A DNA stretch of 64,000 nt from VXPQ01 sp965116435 (GTDB taxonomy: Bacteria > Bacteroidota > Rhodothermia > Rhodothermales > VXPQ01), in the NCBI GenBank assembly GCA_965116435.1, contig OZ220686.1, positions 2,356,001 through 2,420,000 on the forward strand. Reading direction: 5' to 3'. Below are positions 44,104 through 52,658 of the stretch, piece by piece. How positions within the stretch are numbered: position 1 is the first letter of the stretch; every line of letters starts with the position of its first letter. The position numbers and the translations under genes were made by a program. Under the pieces are notes generated by a model that was given only the letters and a program-made list of their open reading frames with translations, did not search any database and had not been told where the DNA came from.

Positions 44104-45527
44104 TGCGACGCACCAAAATCGTTTGCACCCTCGGGCCTTCCTCGTCCGACCCCGGCGCGATCCGGGCATTGATTCGAGCGGGCATGGATATCGCCCGCCT
44201 CAATTTTTCGCACGGCAGCCACGAGGACCATGCCCGGCTTATCCGGTATGTGCGGGAGGCCGCCGACGAGCAGGGCAAGGTCGTACCCATCCTGCAGGAC
44301 TTGCAAGGCCCGAAAATCCGGCTTGGACCTATCGAAAATGGTTCTGTGCAGATCCGGAAGGGGCAACCGTTGACGCTGACGTCCGAACCGGTCGAGCGCG
44401 GCACGGCGGAACGGGTGCAGATCACCTACGACTTGCTGGCGCAGGACGTCAGCGTGGGTGGGCGCATTCTGGTGGACGACGGGTTGCTCGAACTGCAAGT
44501 GACGGACATTCTGGGGACCGATGTGGTCACCGAAGTGCTTGTGGGCGGGACGCTTGCTTCCCGGAAAGGGGTGAATCTTCCCGACATCAAAACGTCGGCC
44601 CCGGCGCTTACCGCAAAAGACCAGCGCGACCTTGCCTTCGGCCTCGCGCAGGATGTCGATATGATCGCCCTGTCGTTCGTGCGCGAAGAATCCGACGTGA
44701 TCGACTTGCTGAAACGTATCCGCGCCTCCGGCAAACAGGTGATGGCGTTGGCCAAGATCGAAAAGCCGGAAGCGGTTCGCCGGTTCGACGCCGTCCTCGA
44801 AGAAAGCGAGGGCATTATGGTGGCGCGGGGGGACCTTGGCATCGAAATGCCTATCGCCCAGGTGCCGTCCACGCAAAAAATGATTATTCACAAGTGCATT
44901 GCGGCGGGCAAACCCGTGATTACCGCCACGCAGATGCTCGAGAGCATGATGCGCAATCCGCGCCCGATGCGGGCCGAGGCAAGCGACGTCGCCAATGCGG
45001 TCCTTGATGGCAGCGATGCGGTCATGCTGTCGGGCGAAACGGCGGTCGGGAAACATCCGATTCGCGTCGTCGAGGTGATGTCCCGGATCATTGAGGAAGC
45101 CGAGCGGCACCAGTGGCAATACAAGAACCCGCTTTCCATGCCCGCCGCACGCCGTTTCGTTTCCGAAGACGTTACGGAATCCGTCAGTTTTACGGCGGTC
45201 GATCTGGCCGAACAGGTGGGCGCGACCGCCATCGCCTGCCTCTCGGCTACGGGAACGACCGCGTACGCCATTGCCCGCCACCGTCCCGGCATGCCGCTGC
45301 ATGCCTTTACCGACGACGAACGAGTGATGCGCCGGCTGCACCTGCTATGGGGAACAACGTCCTTCCTGATTCCGTCTCAACAAAGCACCGACGAAGGAGT
45401 CCAGATCGTGCACGCAATCTTGCGGGAGCGCGGGCTGGTCCGCAGCGGGGACCTGATCGTGATTACGGCGGGCATGCCGTTGCCTTCCAAAGGGCGCACC
45501 AATATGATACAGGTAAGCCGCGTATAG
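44100..45527 (+). CDS. pyk: Pyruvate kinase
   Basis: The 475-residue enzyme converts phosphoenolpyruvate and ADP to pyruvate and ATP. It has KIVCTLGPSSSDPGAIRALI, the MDIARLNFSHG segment, DLQGPKIRLG, KIEKPEAVRRFD with the catalytic Lys, IMVARGDLGIEMP for Mg2+/K+ binding, and ATQMLESMMRNPRPMRAEAS. The C-terminal allosteric domain ends GMPLPSKGRTNMIQVSRV. A second ATG lies at 44103. It is translationally coupled to hisI, an odd partner for a glycolytic enzyme. Confidence 0.96.
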   Translation: MMRRTKIVCTLGPSSSDPGAIRALIRAGMDIARLNFSHGSHEDHARLIRYVREAADEQGKVVPILQDLQGPKIRLGPIENGSVQIRKGQPLTLTSEPVERGTAERVQITYDLLAQDVSVGGRILVDDGLLELQVTDILGTDVVTEVLVGGTLASRKGVNLPDIKTSAPALTAKDQRDLAFGLAQDVDMIALSFVREESDVIDLLKRIRASGKQVMALAKIEKPEAVRRFDAVLEESEGIMVARGDLGIEMPIAQVPSTQKMIIHKCIAAGKPVITATQMLESMMRNPRPMRAEASDVANAVLDGSDAVMLSGETAVGKHPIRVVEVMSRIIEEAERHQWQYKNPLSMPAARRFVSEDVTESVSFTAVDLAEQVGATAIACLSATGTTAYAIARHRPGMPLHAFTDDERVMRRLHLLWGTTSFLIPSQQSTDEGVQIVHAILRERGLVRSGDLIVITAGMPLPSKGRTNMIQVSRV

Positions 45528-45647
45528 CCCGCCTCGCTGCCGCTCTGTTGCTCCGGGGTTCGTCCGGCCCGGCGCCACGCGCCAGGCGCTTCCTTTTTTC
45601 CTGCTTCCCTTGTCCGCGCAGCCGCCCGCCCACCCGCCTGCCGCCTT

Positions 45648-48600
45648 ATGTCGCTCTCCGTTCGCACCGGCGTCTACCTTGTTGCCGCGACGTTCCTGTT
45701 CCTTGCGACCGGGTGCGGAAGCGCTTCTTTTATAGGGCAGCGCTACCACAATTTCACCTCGTACTACAACACGTTCTATAACGCCGAGCAGTCCTACGAG
45801 GCGGGCGTCCGCGCCCTGGAGTCCACCGAGGAACCCATAGACCGGATGCAATATCTCGTCATCTTCGGGGGACCGTCTCGCCCGGGCGGCAATGTCAATT
45901 TCCAGAACGCAATAGAGAAGAGCACCGATCTATTAATCGACCATCCGCGCTCGAAATGGGTGGACGATGCGCTCCTTCTTATCGGTAAATCCTATTTCTA
46001 CCAGGAAAATTACGTAGGCGCCGAACAGAAATTCCAGGAGGTTATCGCCTTCGAGTCCGGCCTTGAAGAGGAGGCCCGGATCTGGCTTTCCCGCGCCCTG
46101 ATGGCGGTGCGTTCCCACGAAAGGGCGCAGCAACACCTGGCCAGCAGCCTCGAACGGGAAGACATCTCCCGGCGGTCGAGGGCGCAATTGCGTCTTGCGC
46201 TGGGGGAGCTGTTCGTTAAACAGGGAGATTTCGAGAGCGCGGCGGAGCAACTCGCGGCGGCCTTGCCGGATGTGCGCAGCAAGGAGCTCCGGGCCAAAGG
46301 GGCTTTTTTGCTGGGCCAGGTATACGAAGCCCTGGAGCAGTACGAAGACGCCGTCGAGGCCTATGCGCTGGTGCGCAAGGAACGCCCCCCTTATGAACTG
46401 GACTATGCCGCATCGCTGAGCATGGTGCGCGTACAGGGCATGCATCTCGATGGCGCCGCGGCGCTGGAAGCATTGCGCCGCATGGATCGCGACGACAAGC
46501 ACTACGACCGCCGGGCCGAACTCGCGTATGTGCGCGGTCGCATTTATCAGGCGCAAGGCCTGTCCCGCGATGCGCTCGCCACGTACGACCACCTCCTGTA
46601 CGAGGAAGAAAACAGGGACCAGACCATCCGGGGGCTGACGCACTACGCGCTGGCCGAATTGTACCGGGACGTTTTCCGGGATTACCCGCTGGCCTCGGCG
46701 CACTTCGATACCGCCCGCACGGCGCTTTCTTCCTTTTCCTCCCCGCGACCCGGAAGCGATGCGCAATATGCTCCCGAAGCCGTGACGGATACAGAGGAGC
46801 AGGCGGACATGTTCGGCGATTTCGCCGAGGTGCGCGCCCGCATCGCTCGCATGGATTCGTTGCTGGCGTTGGGCAGTTTGTCCGAAGAGGAATTCGACGA
46901 GCGCATTCTCGCATTCCAGGAGCAGAAGGCCGAAGAACTGGAAGAAGAACGCCGCCGCGCGGAACAGTTGCAGGCCGAACGCGGCTTTCGGGATGCGGCG
47001 TCCCGGACGGGTGCGGTCGGAGCCGGCGCAAGCTCCAGCGCCGCCAATATCGGAGAAGCGGGCTTCCTGCATCATCGGGACCGGGCGCGCGTACAGGAGG
47101 CGCGTCTGAATTTCGTGGCGCGCTGGGGGGAGCGCCCGCATGTGCCCGGCTGGCGCCGCATGGAAGCTGTGTCGCAGGCCCTGAGCGCCCGCGAAGAGAC
47201 CGAAGAGGGCGACGAGACGGATGCGTCGGAGGGCGGCGCGGACGACATGGACCTGTTTGCGTTGCCCTATATAGATGTGTCCGACGTTCCGCGCGATTCG
47301 CTGAGCCGGGCGGAAATGGAAGAGGCCCGCGCCCTGGCCTGGTACGAACTGGGGAATGCCCTTTTCCTTTCCATGAACAAGGCGGATTCTGCGGCCGTCT
47401 GGTATCGCATGGTGATTGAGGAGAATGCGGACGCAGAGGTTGCGCAGCGTGCGTTTTATGCGTTGGCCGAAGTGCAGCGCTCGCTGGGCGATACGGTGCG
47501 TGCGCACGGGATATACCGACAGGTTCTGTCCGATTACCCGGATTCCGATTTTGCTGCGCGGGTGCGCATGGAACTGGGCCTTGAACCGGAGGAAACGCTC
47601 GACAGCCTTGCCGTAGCGCAAGAGGAATACGACGAGGCCGTGATCCGGTGGAAGGACGAGGCGTACGAAGAGGCGTTTCGCCGCATGGTATTCGTGGCTT
47701 CCCGCTATCGGGACCGGGAGGTGGCGGCGAAGGCGCTGTTTGCCGCGGGGCGCATTTATTTCGAATGGGCGGCCTCCGATTCGCTGGATGTGCTTGGGCC
47801 GTTGTCCGTCACGCTGCCGGACTCGGTGCTGGTCCAGGCTGGCATTATCCAAATCCAACCGGCCCCGGATACGCTGGCCGGCAGTATCCAATCGGCCCCG
47901 GACACGCTGGCCGCCGTGGCTTCTGTCTCTCCTGAATCCGGGGAACCCGCTGCGCCGGATTCCTTGCAGGCGGAAGGCGCCCCGGATACGCCGGGCGCGC
48001 CCGCCGGGAACGACGCGGTTCCGGCGAGCGATCTGCTGGCTTCCGCGGAGGTGGATATCGTCGATCTCCGTTCGGTGTACGCCGGCGTACGAGACTTGTA
48101 CCCCGACACCCCGTATGCCGAGCGGGCCGGGTACATTCTGGATGTGCTGGATGCGGAGCATCAGGTCTTGCAGGATTCCCTGAGCGCCGCCGACTCGCTT
48201 GCGGCGCCCCTCGTTTCGGACTCCGCGCATGTGTTCGCCGATTCGCTGGCCGTTTCGGGGGCGCCGGATTCCCTGCACATCCCTGCCGATTCCCTGGCTA
48301 TGCCCTTGGCCCCGGATTCGTTGCATGTGCTTGCGGATTCGCTGGCTATGCCCTTGGCCCCGGATTCGCTGCGTGTGCTTGCGGATTCGCTGACGGCGCC
48401 GGCGACGCCAGATTCTCTTGCCGCCGAACAGGCTGGCGAGACGCTCGATTCATTTGACGAGGCGACTCCGCCAGGTCAGGTTGCTCCGCCCGACGAGGTT
48501 ACTCCGCCAGACGAGGGTGCTCCATCAAACCGGGGGGCTCAAACAAACCAGGCTGGCGAGACGCCCAATTCATTTGACGAGGCGGCTCCGCCAGACGAGG

Positions 48601-49088
48601 TTGTTCCATCAGACCAGGCGGTTCCAACAGACGAAACCCGCGCCCCGCCGGACGAAGGACCTGGGCAGACCGACGAATCTCCCGTTCCGCCCGACGAATT
48701 TCCTGTGTTTTCCGACGAACTGCCCGGTCCTCCGGACGAAGGCCTTCCGTTGCCCGAAGAAACGGACGCGCTGATCCTGTCCGAGATTCCAGCGGGCGAA
48801 TTCTCCCTGTATGGTCCCGGGGGCATCCAGTCGGCCCTGGGCGGATTCACGATCGCACTGGATGCGCATGTTGAGCGAGAACCCATGGAAGCGCTTGTCG
48901 CGCCGTACGCACAGCAAGGGTTGCGCGCCGCGGTCGTGGTCGATACCGTGGACGACAGCGTGATCTATCTTGCCGCGATCGGCCATTTCCCCAGCGAAGA
49001 GGCTGCCGAAACGGGATTGCAAGGGATGCGGTACATGCTGGGAGACATCGCGCAACTTGCTCGCGTCGTTCCGTTGAATGCGCCATAG
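45648..49088 (+). CDS. PorW/SprE-like TPR lipoprotein with repeat region and SPOR-like end
   Basis: The protein (1146 residues) has a lipoprotein signal (VYLVAATFLFLATGC). Just after the lipid Cys comes GQRYHNFTSYYNTFYNAEQS, which closely resembles the N-terminus of PorW/SprE proteins of the type IX secretion system. Many TPR-like hairpins follow (DALLLIGKSYFYQENYVGAE, ALGELFVKQGDFESAA, AFLLGQVYEALEQYEDAV) up to about residue 720. Residues about 840-1045 are low complexity: five 16-residue units of the form ADSLxxPxxPDSLHVx, then PPDE-rich repeats. The end (about 1050-1146) looks like a SPOR fold (FTIALDAHVEREPMEALV). It fits the T9SS tails seen elsewhere in the window. Confidence 0.75.
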   Translation: MSLSVRTGVYLVAATFLFLATGCGSASFIGQRYHNFTSYYNTFYNAEQSYEAGVRALESTEEPIDRMQYLVIFGGPSRPGGNVNFQNAIEKSTDLLIDHPRSKWVDDALLLIGKSYFYQENYVGAEQKFQEVIAFESGLEEEARIWLSRALMAVRSHERAQQHLASSLEREDISRRSRAQLRLALGELFVKQGDFESAAEQLAAALPDVRSKELRAKGAFLLGQVYEALEQYEDAVEAYALVRKERPPYELDYAASLSMVRVQGMHLDGAAALEALRRMDRDDKHYDRRAELAYVRGRIYQAQGLSRDALATYDHLLYEEENRDQTIRGLTHYALAELYRDVFRDYPLASAHFDTARTALSSFSSPRPGSDAQYAPEAVTDTEEQADMFGDFAEVRARIARMDSLLALGSLSEEEFDERILAFQEQKAEELEEERRRAEQLQAERGFRDAASRTGAVGAGASSSAANIGEAGFLHHRDRARVQEARLNFVARWGERPHVPGWRRMEAVSQALSAREETEEGDETDASEGGADDMDLFALPYIDVSDVPRDSLSRAEMEEARALAWYELGNALFLSMNKADSAAVWYRMVIEENADAEVAQRAFYALAEVQRSLGDTVRAHGIYRQVLSDYPDSDFAARVRMELGLEPEETLDSLAVAQEEYDEAVIRWKDEAYEEAFRRMVFVASRYRDREVAAKALFAAGRIYFEWAASDSLDVLGPLSVTLPDSVLVQAGIIQIQPAPDTLAGSIQSAPDTLAAVASVSPESGEPAAPDSLQAEGAPDTPGAPAGNDAVPASDLLASAEVDIVDLRSVYAGVRDLYPDTPYAERAGYILDVLDAEHQVLQDSLSAADSLAAPLVSDSAHVFADSLAVSGAPDSLHIPADSLAMPLAPDSLHVLADSLAMPLAPDSLRVLADSLTAPATPDSLAAEQAGETLDSFDEATPPGQVAPPDEVTPPDEGAPSNRGAQTNQAGETPNSFDEAAPPDEVVPSDQAVPTDETRAPPDEGPGQTDESPVPPDEFPVFSDELPGPPDEGLPLPEETDALILSEIPAGEFSLYGPGGIQSALGGFTIALDAHVEREPMEALVAPYAQQGLRAAVVVDTVDDSVIYLAAIGHFPSEEAAETGLQGMRYMLGDIAQLARVVPLNAP
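48199..48420 (+). repeat. 48-base tandem repeat inside the PorW/SprE-like gene
   Basis: A 48-base unit starting GCTATGCCCTTGGCCCCGG at 48297 recurs at 48345 with few changes. At protein level five units of 16 residues (ADSLAMPLAPDSLHVL and variants) can be traced from about 48199 to 48420. Unit number can change in frame by slippage. Confidence 0.75.
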
Positions 49089-49266
49089 CGCGCCTCCCAA
49101 AGGGCCGCCGCTCGCATTGCGAGGTCTGCGCCGGGGAAACAAACGCGGGGGGCGGCAGGTATACATAGTTTATGCTTATGCCGTCGCCATCGGTACCTCG
49201 CACTACGTATGCGTGTCCGGATCCGTGATCGGTGCGTAACGCCGCCCAGACGCAAACCTTAGCGAT

Positions 49267-51483
49267 ATGTCGGAACCCGGCCCTGAACATACCCCACCGG
49301 AAGCGGACAAGGCACAAGCCCCGCCGGACCAGGAAGCGGACGAATCGTCCAAACCGGACAGTTCGCGCACTGCGAAACGCAGGCCGCGAATTGCCGTGTG
49401 GATATACCTCGTGGTGTTTCTGTTGCTTCTGGTGCATCTGCTGCTGTTCCGGTCCGTCGGTCCGTCGAATTCGATCGACTACAGCACCTTGCTCGAGCAT
49501 GTGGAGAGCGGGTATGTGGACCGCGTGGTGGTGGTCAACGATCAGCGCATCGAGGGTGCTTTTACGCCGGAAGCCGTAGAAGCGGGCCATGTGGAAGTCC
49601 CGGAGCCCTCCGATGCGTTTTGGGCCGACCGTTCCCCGGAAGTCGCGCTTGCCTTCGTCAGCACCAAGCCCGAGGACCACGATCTGACGGATTTTCTGCG
49701 GAATTACAATGCGCAGGCGATCGGCGAGGGCCAGGCGGGCGTGGAATTTTCTGCGCGCATCGATGAACCGTGGTTCGGCGGGATGCTGATCTGGATCTTT
49801 CCGCTTCTGCTGATTGTGTTCCTGTGGATTTTCCTGATTCGCCGCATGAATCCGGGGTCGCAGGTGCTCAGCATCGGCAAGAACAAGGCGGTGCTTTTCG
49901 ACGCTATGGGGGAGCAGCAGTTGACGTTCAAGGACGTGGCGGGCCTGGACGAAGCCAAGGAAGAGGTGGCCGAAGTCGCCGATTTTCTGACGAATCCCAA
50001 AAAATTCATCAAGCTGGGGGGCAAGCTTCCCAAGGGCGTGTTGCTCGTAGGCCCTCCGGGAACGGGCAAAACCCTGCTGGCGAAGGCGGTCGCCGGGGAG
50101 GCCGGCGTTCCGTTCTTCTCGCTTTCCGGGTCCGATTTCGTCGAGATGTTCGTCGGCGTGGGCGCCGCCCGCGTGCGCGACCTCTTCAAGCAGGCCAAGG
50201 AGAAAGCCCCGTGCATCATTTTTATCGACGAGATTGACGCCATCGGGCGGACCCGCGGACGCGGCATGATGATGGGCGCCAACGACGAGCGCGAGAATAC
50301 ATTGAACCAGTTGCTTGTCGAGATGGACGGGTTCAATACCGACAAGGGGGTCATTATCATGGCTGCCACGAATCGGCCGGACGTGCTGGACAGCGCCTTG
50401 TTGCGTCCGGGCCGCTTTGACCGGCAGGTTCTGATAGACAAGCCCGATCGCCGCGAGCGCGCGGAAATTTTCCAGGTGCACACCCGCATTTTGACGTTGC
50501 ACGACGACGTGAACCCGGAAGTCCTCGCTGGGCAAACGCCAGGCTTTGCGGGCGCCGAAATCGCCAATGTGTGCAACGAAGCCGCCTTGCTTGCTGCGCG
50601 GGCGGAGAAGGAGTCCATCGAAATGGAGGATTTCGAGCAGGCCATCGACCGCGTGATCGCCGGGCTGGAAAAGAAGAACAAACTGATCTCGCCGGAAGAG
50701 CGCAAGATTGTCGCCTACCACGAGGCGGGGCACGCCATTACGGGCTGGTTTCTGGAGTATACGGACCCGGTGGTCAAGGTCTCTATTATACCGCGCGGGC
50801 TGGCTGCGCTTGGCTATGCCCAGTATCTCCCCGAAGAACGCTATCTCTACACCAAAGAAGCGTTGCTGGACCGGATGACCATGGCCGTAGGCGGGCGCGT
50901 GGCGGAGGAAATCGTGTTCGGGCGTATTTCGACCGGCGCCCAGAACGATCTCGAACGGATTACCCGGCTGGCCTACGCCATGGTGGTGTATTACGGCATG
51001 AGCGATCGGGTCGGGTGCGTTTCGTACAATCGCTCCAACCGGGACGAAGAAGGCCCCATGTTCTCAAAACCGTATTCCGACGAGACAGCCCGCATCATCG
51101 ACGAGGAAGTACGGGTGATCATCGACGAGATTCGCGTCCGCGCGCGGGCGCTATTGGAAGAGAAGCGGGCGTCGCTGGAAGAGATGGCCCAGGCGTTGCT
51201 GGAGAAGGAAGTGCTGGGGCCCAGGGAACTTGTCGATATTCTGGGGCCGCGTCCCCATGGCGAATATATTTCGCTGAACGGCGTTTCCGGCAAGAAGGCC
51301 ACTGCGGAAGCCGACGAAGAGGCCGACAAGGAGTCCGATGAGCAGGCTGGCGCGAAAACTGGCGAGGAGGCCGCTGGAAACGGAATGGCTACAGAAGCGT
51401 TGCATGCGACGCTGGACGGGGAATCCGCCCCGGATACGGAGGCGCATGCTGGCGAAGAAGATGCGGCGGACCGCGGCGCATAG
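49267..51483 (+). CDS. ftsH: ATP-dependent zinc metalloprotease FtsH
   Basis: The 738-residue membrane AAA+ protease has a cytosolic Pro/Glu-rich leader, a first span (VWIYLVVFLLLLVHLLLF), a periplasmic domain and a second span (MLIWIFPLLLIVFLWIFLIR). The AAA module shows Walker A GPPGTGKT near residue 262, the pore loop FVEMFVGVGA, Walker B FIDEIDA, and the second region of homology ATNRPDVLDSALLRPGRFD. The zinc motif HEAGH is near residue 484. It degrades misfolded membrane and short-lived cytosolic proteins. An acidic C-terminal tail (DEEADKESDEQAGAKTGEE) extends beyond the usual family end. Confidence 0.97.
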   Translation: MSEPGPEHTPPEADKAQAPPDQEADESSKPDSSRTAKRRPRIAVWIYLVVFLLLLVHLLLFRSVGPSNSIDYSTLLEHVESGYVDRVVVVNDQRIEGAFTPEAVEAGHVEVPEPSDAFWADRSPEVALAFVSTKPEDHDLTDFLRNYNAQAIGEGQAGVEFSARIDEPWFGGMLIWIFPLLLIVFLWIFLIRRMNPGSQVLSIGKNKAVLFDAMGEQQLTFKDVAGLDEAKEEVAEVADFLTNPKKFIKLGGKLPKGVLLVGPPGTGKTLLAKAVAGEAGVPFFSLSGSDFVEMFVGVGAARVRDLFKQAKEKAPCIIFIDEIDAIGRTRGRGMMMGANDERENTLNQLLVEMDGFNTDKGVIIMAATNRPDVLDSALLRPGRFDRQVLIDKPDRRERAEIFQVHTRILTLHDDVNPEVLAGQTPGFAGAEIANVCNEAALLAARAEKESIEMEDFEQAIDRVIAGLEKKNKLISPEERKIVAYHEAGHAITGWFLEYTDPVVKVSIIPRGLAALGYAQYLPEERYLYTKEALLDRMTMAVGGRVAEEIVFGRISTGAQNDLERITRLAYAMVVYYGMSDRVGCVSYNRSNRDEEGPMFSKPYSDETARIIDEEVRVIIDEIRVRARALLEEKRASLEEMAQALLEKEVLGPRELVDILGPRPHGEYISLNGVSGKKATAEADEEADKESDEQAGAKTGEEAAGNGMATEALHATLDGESAPDTEAHAGEEDAADRGA

Positions 51484-51544
51484 ATGGATTTTGTGTTAGT
51501 TATGCGGCCCGGAAACATTTTTTACCCGATCTTAACCGATTCTG

Positions 51545-51574
51545 TTGCATCTCGCTTCCGTATGCACTATATTG
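51545..51574 (+). promoter_or_regulatory. Candidate promoter of the rpsL ribosomal operon
   Basis: TTG at 51545-51547 and TATATTG at 51568-51574 are separated by 20 bases, matching the Bacteroidota -33/-7 pattern (TTTG, 19-21 bases, TAnnTTTG) apart from one or two positions. The site lies in the 200-base gap between ftsH and rpsL, about 105 bases before the rpsL start. That leaves a leader that could hold translational control. Confidence 0.35.
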
Positions 51575-51683
51575 TGAGGCTTGCGTTGTTTTGGCGGTTC
51601 GTCAAAACAGCCGCGAGCGTTGTTCCCGGTGCGCTGCGGCGCGCCGAACGATTTTTCCACCCGATTGAACCTGATACCGAATC

Positions 51684-52058
51684 GTGCCGACCATTCAGCA
51701 GCTTGTTCGCCATGGGCGAGCGCAAAAGCCTGTAAAGACCAAGGCCGCCGCGCTTGAAGGCAGCCCGCAGAAGCGGGGCGTGTGTACGCGCGTCTATACG
51801 ACGACGCCGAAGAAGCCGAACTCTGCGCTCCGCAAGGTGGCGAAGGTGCGGCTTACGAACGGCTATGAGGTGATCGCCTACATTCCGGGCGAGGGGCACA
51901 ACTTGCAGGAGCATTCCATTGTGCTTGTGCGGGGCGGGCGCGTCAAGGACTTGCCCGGCGTGAAGTACCACATTGTGCGCGGCGCGCTGGATACGGCGGG
52001 CGTGGGGGATCGTATGCAGGCGCGGTCGAAGTATGGCGCCAAAAGGCCGCGAAAATAA
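51684..52058 (+). CDS. rpsL: 30S ribosomal protein S12
   Basis: The 124-residue protein lies at the decoding centre of the small subunit. It has PTIQQLVRHGR, KTKAAALEGSPQKRGVCTRV, TTTPKKPNSALRKVAKVRLT and the EGHNLQEHSIVLVRGGRVKD streptomycin-interaction region. The first codon is GTG at 51684, unusual for a highly expressed ribosomal gene; no in-frame ATG fits the family N-terminus. Lys at the KKPNS position is wild-type-like (no obvious streptomycin-resistance change). First gene of the str cluster rpsL-rpsG-fusA-tuf. Confidence 0.97.
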   Translation: MPTIQQLVRHGRAQKPVKTKAAALEGSPQKRGVCTRVYTTTPKKPNSALRKVAKVRLTNGYEVIAYIPGEGHNLQEHSIVLVRGGRVKDLPGVKYHIVRGALDTAGVGDRMQARSKYGAKRPRK

Positions 52059-52118
52059 TCCGGAAAGAGAATTTTTCAGGACAGGATGCCCGGTCCGTAT
52101 TGCAAAAGGGTCTGAATC

Positions 52119-52586
52119 ATGCGCAGAAACAAAGCAGAGAAACGCAAGACCGCCGCGGATTCTGTCTATGGCGACGAGCTCGTGGGCCGTTTTATCTCCA
52201 GCGTGCTGAAAGACGGCAAGAAAAGCACGGCGCAACGAGTGGTGTACCAGGCGTTCGACATCGCCGGAGAGCGCGTCGGCGAGCCGGGGGTCGAGGTGTT
52301 CAGGAAAGCCGTCGAGAACGTGGCGCCGCTCATTGAAGTGCGGAGCCGTCGGGTGGGCGGGGCGACCTACCAGGTGCCTGTCGAGGTCCGTCCCGAGCGT
52401 CGCACCGCGCTGGCGTTCCGGTGGATTATCCGCTATGCGCATGCCCGCAGCGACAAGAGTTTCGCCGTGCGGCTTGCCAACGAATTGCAGGCGGCGTCCA
52501 AGGGAGAAGGGGGGTCCGTGAAGAAGAAAGACGATACGCACAGAATGGCTGAATCCAACAAAGCATTTGCCCACTTCCGGTTTTAA
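52119..52586 (+). CDS. rpsG: 30S ribosomal protein S7
   Basis: The 155-residue primary 16S rRNA-binding protein organises the head of the small subunit. Family blocks: MRRNKAEKRK, GRFISSVLKDGKKSTAQRVV, VRSRRVGGATYQVPVEVRPE, RRTALAFRWII and the MAESNKAFAHFRF end. It lies 60 bases after rpsL and before fusA, the standard order. Confidence 0.97.
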   Translation: MRRNKAEKRKTAADSVYGDELVGRFISSVLKDGKKSTAQRVVYQAFDIAGERVGEPGVEVFRKAVENVAPLIEVRSRRVGGATYQVPVEVRPERRTALAFRWIIRYAHARSDKSFAVRLANELQAASKGEGGSVKKKDDTHRMAESNKAFAHFRF

Positions 52587-52658
52587 TGGACAAACGATGC
52601 GATGTGCTGCGTTCGGCTGCCTGCTTGCGGCAGGGGCGCGATCCTATCGACTACCGCT

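Noticed and set aside
45528..45647. Terminator after pyruvate kinase (GGCGCC...GCGCC followed by CTTCCTTTTTTCC)
   Set aside because: The stem is only about five pairs with several competing pairings and the T run is interrupted and distant, so I do not list it as a feature.
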